Assembly: GCA_018500005.2 (NCBI GenBank)
Contig: JAHBAP020000576.1
Span: 1 to 6,261 of the forward strand
DNA: 6,261 nucleotides
Origin: Mycobacterium sp.
Lineage (GTDB): Bacteria > Actinomycetota > Actinomycetes > Mycobacteriales > Mycobacteriaceae
Direction of reading: 5' to 3'
Part shown: positions 1 to 6,261 of the stretch, piece after piece
Layout: every line of letters starts with the position of its first letter
How positions within the stretch are numbered: the first letter of the stretch is position 1
The notes under the pieces: model-generated
Told to the model about the DNA's origin: nothing
Seen by the model: the letters and a program-made list of their open reading frames with translations, nothing else
The model's database searches: none
Made by a program: the position numbers and the translations under genes

Positions 1-427
1 CCTGCTGCTGGCCCCGTTGTTGCGGTTCCTACCACCGGACGACCCGCGGATCCGCGCCACCGTGCTGGCGATCGCCGATGAGTTGACCGAGGACGGCCTA
101 GTGCTGCGGTACCGGACCGAAGAGACCGACGACGGACTCAGCGGGGAGGAGGGCTCCTTCACCATCTGCTCGTTCTGGCTGGTGTCGGCGCTGGTGGAGA
201 TCGGCGAGATCAGTCGGGCCCGGCATCTGTGCGAGAAGCTGCTGTCCTTCGCCAGCCCGCTGCATCTCTACGCCGAGGAGATCGAGCCTTCGACCGGCCG
301 GCACCTGGGCAACTTCCCGCAGGCGTTCACCCATCTGGCGCTGATAAACGCGGTGGTGCATGTGATCCGGGCCGAAGAGCAGGCCGATGGAACCGGCGTG
401 TTTCATCCGGCCAACGCGCCAAGCTGA
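1..427 (+). CDS. GH15-family trehalase, C-terminal part (5' truncated by window edge)
   Basis: This is the last ~141 codons of a glycoside hydrolase family 15 (glucoamylase-like) protein. The frame is open from base 2, so the TTG at 17 is internal and not a start. Mycobacterial members of this type hydrolyse alpha,alpha-trehalose to glucose in the cytosol. The visible part is the end of an (alpha/alpha)6 barrel. It includes the motif GEEGSFTICSFWLVSALVEI (about bases 143-202) and, near bases 260-325, SPLHLYAEEIEPSTG followed by GNFPQAFTHLALINA. By alignment with fungal glucoamylase SEQ(Y/F), the first Glu of AEE (codon 275-277) is the likely catalytic base; this is inference. The general-acid half lies outside the window. 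The stop TGA at 425-427 faces the lppR stop with two bases between. Assignment as trehalase rather than another GH15 enzyme rests on resemblance, from memory, to the M. tuberculosis Rv2402 family. Confidence 0.88.
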   Translation, partial: LLLAPLLRFLPPDDPRIRATVLAIADELTEDGLVLRYRTEETDDGLSGEEGSFTICSFWLVSALVEIGEISRARHLCEKLLSFASPLHLYAEEIEPSTGRHLGNFPQAFTHLALINAVVHVIRAEEQADGTGVFHPANAPS

Positions 428-434
428 ATTCAGC
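423..434. repeat. 12-bp perfect palindrome spanning two convergent stop codons
   Basis: The bases GCTGAATTCAGC form a perfect palindrome. It contains the trehalase stop (TGA, 425-427) and the lppR stop on the opposite strand (TCA, 430-432). As RNA it could form only a 4-bp stem with an AATT loop and has no U-run, so it is not a convincing intrinsic terminator. Confidence 0.6.
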
Positions 435-1134
435 GGGCGCGGTTGATGTTTCCGCGAATCTTCCGGACGAGATCTGCGGCGCGGCCGCTGGCCACCCGAC
501 GGTTCGGATCTCCGTCGGTCACCGCCACATCGACGTCGATGAGGTAGTTGGCGACCTGACCCACTGCGTGTTCGGTGGGAAAGGCCGGATCCCGATCACT
601 TTCGCCGTTGAGCACCGTCGTCGACAGGATCCCGTCGGACTCACGAACATCGGTGATGGTCCAGTCCAACGAGGACCGCGGGGTGACGTGCACGCTGACC
701 CTGGTGTCGGCACAGGACCGCCATTGCGCCGCGAAACTCTCGAACATCCGACTTGCCTCGGCTTCGGAGCCGAACTCCACGACCCCGGTGTGCGCGCTTG
801 AGACAGTCAGCCCTTCGCCGTAGCGGCTGAAGTCCTGCAATGCCACCTGCCGAACGCCGCCCTTCTCGTAGACGACCCGCATCAGCGGGGTTGCGGCCCC
901 GAGGCAGTCGAGCGGGGAGACATCCTCGGCGTCGCGGAAGCCGTTGGGCAACAGGGCTATCCCGCCGACCAACGGCGGGCCGGTGGCGTCGAGTCGATTG
1001 CCGACCGCCTGGGCGACCTGCTCGGCGCTGGGGAGCACCTGCGGCAGGCTGAGCGCGCGCTGCGGGACCGGGCCGCCGTCGATCCTGTTCTCGCAGCCGG
1101 CCGTCAGGACAGCGCACAGCACCCCGGCGATCAC
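430..1134 (-). CDS. lppR: LppR-like lipoprotein with PknH-type extracellular sensor domain
   Basis: A 234-residue predicted exported lipoprotein. Residues 2-13 are a short hydrophobic stretch ending in the lipobox TAGC, with lipidated Cys14. Residues ~35-230 resemble the PknH-type sensor domain (PknH_C family): DCLGAATPLMRVVY around Cys77, AQWRSCADT around Cys141, and NYLIDVDV near 196-203. Such domains sit outside the membrane on Ser/Thr kinases or, as here, on free lipoproteins; the ligand is unknown. Only Cys77 and Cys141 remain in the mature domain besides the anchor, so one disulfide is possible, and the second cysteine pair typical of this family appears missing. The GTG start gives a signal peptide with no Lys or Arg and a weak RBS. 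The only other in-frame options before the lepA stop include a rare ATT at 1164, which would add an Arg. The gene lies 36 bases after lepA on the same strand, probably as an operon. The symbol follows the M. tuberculosis Rv2403c position. Confidence 0.82.
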   Translation of the reverse strand: MIAGVLCAVLTAGCENRIDGGPVPQRALSLPQVLPSAEQVAQAVGNRLDATGPPLVGGIALLPNGFRDAEDVSPLDCLGAATPLMRVVYEKGGVRQVALQDFSRYGEGLTVSSAHTGVVEFGSEAEASRMFESFAAQWRSCADTRVSVHVTPRSSLDWTITDVRESDGILSTTVLNGESDRDPAFPTEHAVGQVANYLIDVDVAVTDGDPNRRVASGRAADLVRKIRGNINRAR

Positions 1135-1170
1135 CCGCCCCGTAAAGACCGCGCCGGAGGAAATGGCCCC

Positions 1171-3108
<1,938 letters not shown>

Positions 3109-3139
3109 TCGCGACGCGCGGCCAACCGCGATCCTCGCC

Positions 3140-3145
3140 TATGCT
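3140..3145 (+). promoter_or_regulatory. Candidate -10 for a leaderless PemK-like transcript
   Basis: TATGCT matches TANNNT and is close to the sigma-A consensus TATAAT. It ends 7 bases before the ATG at 3153, which would put the transcription start on or next to the A of ATG. No Shine-Dalgarno precedes that ATG. Leaderless mRNAs are common in mycobacteria, so this arrangement is plausible. I see no clear -35 hexamer. Confidence 0.45.
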
Positions 3146-3152
3146 CATCAGA

Positions 3153-3761
3153 ATGGCGTCGCAGTGGAGGACGTTCCAGCGGTTCGCGGAGCATCTGGTG
3201 TTCAACGAGGCTCCCAAACTCATCCGTCAATTGCAGCAGCCCAACGGGGTGCAGCGGACGATCCAGACCGGCATCCAGACCGGGCTGCGACTGGGTATCG
3301 AAGCCCTCGTGGCCACGGCCATGCCGCCGCCCCCGCCGGTGGCGATCACCGCCGGCCGGCCGGTTACCCGCACCATGGTTCCGACCGCCGACCGTGCCCG
3401 CAGGGTGATCTACGCCCCCGATCTCGACGGCCGCGCCGATCCCGGCGAGGTGGTCTGGACCTGGGTGGTCTATGAGGACGACCCGACGAAGGGCAAGGAC
3501 CGCCCGGTGCTGGTGGTCGGACGCGACCGCGACAACCTGCTCGGGCTGATGCTGTCCAGCCAGGCCCACCACACCCACGATCCGAGTTGGGTGCACGTGG
3601 GGACCGGCGGCTGGGATTACGAGGGGCGGCCCAGCTGGGTGCGGCTCGACCGGGTGCTCGACGTTCCCGAGGAGAGCATCCGGCGCGAGGGCGCGATCAT
3701 GGACCGGATGACTTTCGAGGTCGTGGCCACCCGACTGCGCGTCGAGTACCGCTGGAGCTAA
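3153..3761 (+). CDS. PemK/MazF-like domain protein with helical N-terminal extension
   Basis: A 202-residue protein with two parts. Residues 1-57 are predicted helical and amphipathic (MASQWRTFQRFAEHLVFNEA onward), followed by a Pro-rich linker AMPPPPPV (56-63). Residues ~97-196 resemble the MazF/PemK fold: PGEVVWTWV (97-105), DPTKGKDRPVLVVG with Arg117-Pro118 (110-123), LGLMLSSQ (130-137), SWVRLDRVLDVP (161-172) and a last helix IMDRMTFEVVATRLR. MazF and PemK proteins are usually ~110-residue mRNA endoribonuclease toxins. This one is nearly twice as long and has no antitoxin-like gene beside it, so toxicity is not established. Upstream is divergent lepA; downstream is the convergent CBS gene, 7 bases away. 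The ATG at 3153 is preferred over GTG 3093 and ATG 3141 because a TATGCT -10 sits just before it and the upstream residues look non-coding. From memory it corresponds to M. tuberculosis Rv2405. Confidence 0.82.
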   Translation: MASQWRTFQRFAEHLVFNEAPKLIRQLQQPNGVQRTIQTGIQTGLRLGIEALVATAMPPPPPVAITAGRPVTRTMVPTADRARRVIYAPDLDGRADPGEVVWTWVVYEDDPTKGKDRPVLVVGRDRDNLLGLMLSSQAHHTHDPSWVHVGTGGWDYEGRPSWVRLDRVLDVPEESIRREGAIMDRMTFEVVATRLRVEYRWS

Positions 3762-3768
3762 GCGGGCG

Positions 3769-4221
3769 CTAACCCCCGGTGATGTAGTCCTGCAACTGTT
3801 GACGCTCGGCCGCCAACTCCTGCATCCGAATCTTCACCACGTCGCCGATGCTGACGATTCCGACCAGTCGGCCGTCCTGCAGGACCGGTACGTGGCGCAC
3901 CCGGTTGTTGGTCATCAACGCGGCCAGATCGTCGACCGGGTCATCGGGACGGCAGGTGACCGCGACAGCGCTCATGATCTCCCTGACCGGCCGGCGCAGC
4001 AGGTCGGGCCCGTGTTCGCGCAGATGGCGCACGACGTCGCGTTCGGAGACGATCCCCACCAAGCCGCCGATACTGGACTCCTGCCCGTCCGGGACCCCGA
4101 TCACCACCATCGCCCCGATGTTGTGCACCGCCAACTCGGCCAGCAGGCCGGTGACCGTCGTGCTCTCGGTGACGGTCGCCACCGCGGAGCCCTTACTGCG
4201 CAAGATGTCCGCAATTCGCAT
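3769..4221 (-). CDS. Stand-alone tandem CBS-domain protein
   Basis: A 150-residue cytosolic protein made of little but a CBS pair (Bateman module). CBS1 spans about 4-70 and CBS2 about 79-135. Both keep the adenosyl-ligand motif G-h-x-S-x-x-D: GIVSERD (56-62) and GIVSIGD (121-127), so binding of AMP, ATP, SAM or a related nucleotide is plausible. CBS1 carries an insertion VPDGQESSIGG (43-53). A short charged helix ELAAERQQLQDYI ends the protein. No enzyme or transporter domain is attached, so it may regulate a partner in trans. ATG 4221 is preceded by GAGGG 3 bases upstream. The gene diverges from the RNase Z-like gene, with a CRP-type palindrome between them, and converges on the PemK-like gene. 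From memory it corresponds to M. tuberculosis Rv2406c. The partner is unknown. Confidence 0.9.
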   Translation of the reverse strand: MRIADILRSKGSAVATVTESTTVTGLLAELAVHNIGAMVVIGVPDGQESSIGGLVGIVSERDVVRHLREHGPDLLRRPVREIMSAVAVTCRPDDPVDDLAALMTNNRVRHVPVLQDGRLVGIVSIGDVVKIRMQELAAERQQLQDYITGG

Positions 4222-4234
4222 CGGCCCTCAGCTC

Positions 4235-4250
4235 TGTGATGGAAGTCACA
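4235..4250. promoter_or_regulatory. Perfect CRP-type operator TGTGA-N6-TCACA
   Basis: TGTGA (4235-4239), spacer TGGAAG, TCACA (4246-4250): both half-sites match the cAMP-receptor-protein consensus used by E. coli CRP and mycobacterial CRP (Rv3676). The site lies in the 88-base divergent intergenic region. Its centre is 67-68 bases before the RNase Z-like ATG and only about 21 bases before the CBS ATG. That geometry suits activation of the + strand gene and/or repression of the - strand gene. The match is seen directly; regulation is inferred. Confidence 0.8.
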
Positions 4251-4252
4251 TA

Positions 4253-4258
4253 AGGCTA
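4253..4258 (-). promoter_or_regulatory. Candidate -10 for the CBS-protein gene
   Basis: Minus-strand TAGCCT fits TANNNT. The start would fall near 4246, inside the CRP palindrome, with a ~25-base leader containing GAGGG before ATG 4221. CRP bound here would cover the start site and should repress. A short motif, weak alone. Confidence 0.3.
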
Positions 4259-4297
4259 CGACGGGCGGGCGCGCCGCGAAAGAGGGACCGTTTCAGG

Positions 4298-4303
4298 TAA
4301 GAC
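4298..4303 (+). promoter_or_regulatory. Candidate -10 for the RNase Z-like gene
   Basis: TAAGAC is close to TANNNT but ends in C. It lies 6 bases before ATG 4310, so transcription could be leaderless or nearly so. The CRP palindrome would then centre near -67, in the general range of class I activation although not exactly at the canonical -61.5 or -71.5. Confidence 0.3.
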
Positions 4304-4309
4304 AGGCAG

Positions 4310-5134
4310 ATGGACATCATCCTCACCGGCACCGGCAGCCCGATGGTCGACCCGAACCGGGCGGGGCCGTCAACCGTGGTGCAGGCAGGGGGACAAACCT
4401 TCCTAGTGGACTGCGGGCGCGGTGTGCTGATGCGGGCGGCCGCGGCCGGGATCCAGGCGTCCGGCCTGACCGCTCTGCTGCTGACCCATCTGCACAGCGA
4501 CCACATCACCGACCTGTCCGACATCATCACCACCCGTTGGATCACCACGATCGGACCCAATCCGTTGCCGATCATCGGGCCGCCGGGAACCAAGGCTGTG
4601 GTGGAGGCGACACTGGCCGCGCTGGCGCCGGACATCTCCTACCGCGTTCACCACCACGCCGACATCACCGCGCCCCCGGAGGTTCACGTGCATGAGCACA
4701 CCGAAGGTCAGGTGTGGGACGCCGGCAATGTTCGGATCACAGTCACCCCCACCGACCACCGTCCGGTGGAACCTACGATCGCCTTCCGCATCGAGCACGA
4801 TGGCGGCTCGGTGGTGCTGGCCGGTGACAGCGTGCCGTGCGAAACGCTCGATGAACTGGCCCGGGGCGCGAATGTCCTGGTGCACACGGCAATCCGCAAG
4901 GATCTGGTGGAGCAGATGCCGGCGCAGCGGATCCGCGACATCCTGGACTACCACTCCTCGGTGGAGCAGGCCGCCGAAACCGCAGCCCGGGCCGGCGTGG
5001 ACACGCTGGTACTCACCCATTACGTCCCACCGTTGACTCCCGGCCAGGAGGACCAGTGGCGGGCGCGCGCGACAGCGTTCGAGGGACGGGTGGAGTTGGG
5101 CGATGACCTGCTGACGGTATCGGTGAATCCTTAA
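4310..5134 (+). CDS. rnz: RNase Z-like metallo-beta-lactamase-fold hydrolase
   Basis: A 274-residue MBL-fold phosphodiesterase. The zinc ligands are visible in order: HLHSDH (60-65), His150 in PTDHRP, Asp173 in LAGDS, and His237 in LVLTHYVPP. His215 in YHSS lies 22 residues before His237, matching the catalytic HST-loop histidine of bacterial RNase Z. RNase Z cleaves the 3' trailer from pre-tRNA. Two features are unlike classic RNase Z. Only 23 residues separate His150 from Asp173, leaving no room for the flexible tRNA-binding arm (the equivalent spacing in B. subtilis RNase Z is about 71). The HEAT motif is also replaced by HTAI (192-195). A different phosphodiester substrate is therefore possible. 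ATG 4310 starts right at the conserved [15 protein letters not shown]-type site and a weak -10 lie upstream. The 3' end overlaps the transglutaminase stop by 4 bases. The symbol follows the usual annotation of the M. tuberculosis Rv2407 family; the activity is less sure than the fold. Confidence 0.85.
   Translation: MDIILTGTGSPMVDPNRAGPSTVVQAGGQTFLVDCGRGVLMRAAAAGIQASGLTALLLTHLHSDHITDLSDIITTRWITTIGPNPLPIIGPPGTKAVVEATLAALAPDISYRVHHHADITAPPEVHVHEHTEGQVWDAGNVRITVTPTDHRPVEPTIAFRIEHDGGSVVLAGDSVPCETLDELARGANVLVHTAIRKDLVEQMPAQRIRDILDYHSSVEQAAETAARAGVDTLVLTHYVPPLTPGQEDQWRARATAFEGRVELGDDLLTVSVNP
5131..5134. other. Shared TTAA: overlapping stop codons of convergent genes
   Basis: The self-complementary TTAA encodes the TAA stop of the RNase Z-like gene (5132-5134, +) and the TAA stop of the transglutaminase gene (5133-5131, -). 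No intergenic space remains, so there is no room for an intrinsic terminator between the two reading frames. Confidence 0.9.
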
Positions 5135-5970
5135 GCCAGACGGGTCATCTCGACGACGACGTCGAGTTCACTGGACCCCTGGCCGAGGTAGATGCCTTTC
5201 AGCGGAGTCACATCGGCGTAGCTTCGGCCCGAGCCGACGCTGATGTACTGCTCATTGATCTCGGCATCGTTGGTGGGGTCGTAGTGCCACCAACTGCCGG
5301 TCCAGGCCTGAAACCAGGCGTGGCTCTCGCCCTGGACCGTCTCGCCGATGGCCGCCTCGGCCTTCGGATGCAGGTACCCCGAGACGTAGCGAGCCGGAAT
5401 TCCCATCGCGCGCAACAGGATCAGCGACAGGTGCGCGAAGTCCTGGCACACCCCTTTGCCTTCCTGCAGCGCATCCAGGCCGGAAGAGTGCACACCGGTT
5501 GTGCCCGGCACGTACTGCAACTCGTTGCGCACCCACTCCACTACCGCCAGCACCGCGTGGTGCGGATCGCGCCCCTTGGCGAGTTGCCGGGCCACTCTGG
5601 ACAGTTGCTTGCTGGCCGGGGTGTAGGGGGTCGGTATGAGCACCTCGTGGTAGCGGTCCAGAACTTTGTCCGACTGCAGGTCTGCCCACCCGGCGTCGGC
5701 CGCGGGTGCCTCAGCCTTGTCGGTTTCGACGACCGAGGCCGACGTCACCTCGAGTTCGATATGCGGTGCGTGCAGATCGAATGCGGTGACCGCGGTTCCC
5801 CAGTAGTCGACATACCGGTAGGACCGGGTGGCCGGCGCCGTCTCCACCCGGTTGACGATCACGTTCTGCCGGGAGTCCGATCGTGGAGTCAGCCGGGCCT
5901 CGTTGTAGGAGGCGGTCACCGGGGACTGGTAGGCGTACCCGGTCGCGTGCACCACTCGCATCCGCCACAT
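5131..5970 (-). CDS. Transglutaminase-like cysteine protease family protein
   Basis: A 279-residue protein with no signal peptide or membrane segment. Residues 1-~80 form the bacterial transglutaminase N-terminal region ([28 protein letters not shown]). Residues ~130-235 are the transglutaminase-like core with an intact Cys-His-Asp triad: Cys175 in GVCQDFAH, His217 in ESHAWFQAW, Asp231 in YDPTND. Family members are thiol peptidases or amide-bond-forming enzymes; the substrate of this type is not known. The start at 5970 is chosen because its ATG overlaps the stop of the upstream alpha-E gene as TGATG, a translational-coupling arrangement. The protein also begins there at the conserved family N-terminus. 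The frame continues open to 6141, but that extension is Arg/Pro-rich shadow of the alpha-E gene. Neighbours suggest the known trio with alpha-E and circularly permuted ATP-grasp proteins. From memory it corresponds to M. tuberculosis Rv2409c. Confidence 0.92.
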   Translation of the reverse strand: MWRMRVVHATGYAYQSPVTASYNEARLTPRSDSRQNVIVNRVETAPATRSYRYVDYWGTAVTAFDLHAPHIELEVTSASVVETDKAEAPAADAGWADLQSDKVLDRYHEVLIPTPYTPASKQLSRVARQLAKGRDPHHAVLAVVEWVRNELQYVPGTTGVHSSGLDALQEGKGVCQDFAHLSLILLRAMGIPARYVSGYLHPKAEAAIGETVQGESHAWFQAWTGSWWHYDPTNDAEINEQYISVGSGRSYADVTPLKGIYLGQGSSELDVVVEMTRLA

Positions 5971-6261
5971 CAGGCACCACCCCCAACCTCGGAGCTGTGA
6001 CCCGCGTCCGACCAGGCCACCCATTTGGTGGGCCGGAAGAACTGCATGGCGATCGCTTCGGCGACGTCGCGGCAGGTGGCCTGCAGGGTCGCCAGTCGGT
6101 CCTCCAGCGACTCCAGCAGCGCGCCGACTGCTGGGGCGCACCCGCAGTGAACTGGAGTTCGTCCGGCCCGGTCGGCGGGACTGGTCATCAACCTCTCCAG
6201 GCTGTGCTCGGCCAAGCGCAGGGAGAAGAACGCCGAACGCGGGAAGAGCGGATCGAGCAGC
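5970..6261 (-). CDS. Alpha-E domain (DUF403) protein, C-terminal part, 5' end outside window
   Basis: About the last 96 residues of a longer protein whose frame is open to the right edge. It reads LLDPLFPRSAFFSLRLAEHS at its upstream end, a stretch typical of alpha-E proteins (DxxxPRS followed by a helix). A second long helix, ALLESLEDRLATLQATCRDV, follows. The end is AEAIAMQFFRPTKWVAW and a Gly-rich tail EVGGGA. Alpha-E proteins are helical, contain no recognised catalytic motif, and are usually encoded with a transglutaminase and a circularly permuted ATP-grasp ligase in a predicted peptide/amide-modification pathway. The stop TGA (5972-5970) overlaps the transglutaminase ATG by one base. 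The TTG at 6215 and ATG-like codons further in are internal. From memory it corresponds to Rv2410c. The HCGC segment between the two helices is cysteine-rich and poorly conserved by eye. Confidence 0.85.
   Translation of the reverse strand, partial: LLDPLFPRSAFFSLRLAEHSLERLMTSPADRAGRTPVHCGCAPAVGALLESLEDRLATLQATCRDVAEAIAMQFFRPTKWVAWSDAGHSSEVGGGA

Noticed and set aside
3755..3775. Hairpin AGCG-GG-CGCT at the PemK-like/CBS junction as a terminator
   Set aside because: The stem is only 4 bp with a 2-base loop and no U-run follows on either strand.
4268..4275. GGCGCGCC palindrome as an operator
   Set aside because: An 8-base GC palindrome is expected by chance in such GC-rich DNA and has no flanking symmetry.
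4403..5020. 205-codon - strand open frame inside the RNase Z-like gene
   Set aside because: Fully antisense to a gene with an intact metal-binding motif set; no motif of its own.
5971..6141. N-terminal extension of the transglutaminase frame to 6141
   Set aside because: The added 57 residues are Arg/Pro/Gly-rich, overlap the alpha-E gene in another frame, and precede the conserved MWRMRVVH start that is coupled as TGATG.

Overview
The window is gene-dense, GC-rich actinobacterial DNA. The gene content and order, the GTG/TTG start codons and the protein sequences point to a Mycobacterium-group chromosome. From memory, the order matches the M. tuberculosis Rv2402-Rv2410c neighbourhood: trehalase, lppR, lepA, PemK-like protein, CBS protein, RNase Z-like protein, transglutaminase, alpha-E protein. 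The species cannot be named from the sequence alone. I see no mobile element, CRISPR array, tRNA or rRNA.

Layout. (1) The 3' end of a GH15-type trehalase (+) runs in from the left and meets an LppR-like lipoprotein (-) with two bases between their stop codons. (2) lppR lies 36 bases downstream of lepA, the EF4 translation GTPase, on the same strand, so the two are probably co-transcribed. (3) Divergent from lepA is a PemK/MazF-like protein (+) with a long helical N-terminal extension and a probable leaderless promoter. It converges on a two-CBS-domain protein (-) with a 7-base gap. (4) The CBS gene and an RNase Z-like metallo-beta-lactamase gene (+) diverge from an 88-base intergenic region. 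That region holds a perfect TGTGA-N6-TCACA palindrome, the CRP/cAMP-receptor consensus. (5) The RNase Z-like gene converges on a transglutaminase (-), and both stop codons lie within a single TTAA. The transglutaminase is translationally coupled (TGATG) to the upstream alpha-E (DUF403) gene, which runs off the right edge.

How the genes work together. There are at least three functional groups. Trehalose breakdown is represented by the trehalase fragment. Translation and RNA biology is represented by LepA, the PemK-like protein and the RNase Z-like protein. The third is the transglutaminase/alpha-E pair, which in other genomes travels with a circularly permuted ATP-grasp protein in a predicted but uncharacterised peptide or amide-ligation pathway. 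The CBS sensor and RNase Z-like gene may share cAMP-CRP control.

The points most worth a second look are the CRP palindrome, a strong Shine-Dalgarno suggesting that lepA starts at a rare ATC codon, the PemK-like protein without a visible antitoxin, the missing tRNA-clamping arm in the RNase Z-like protein, and three successive convergent gene ends with almost no spacing. Gene-free stretches are all under 120 bases.
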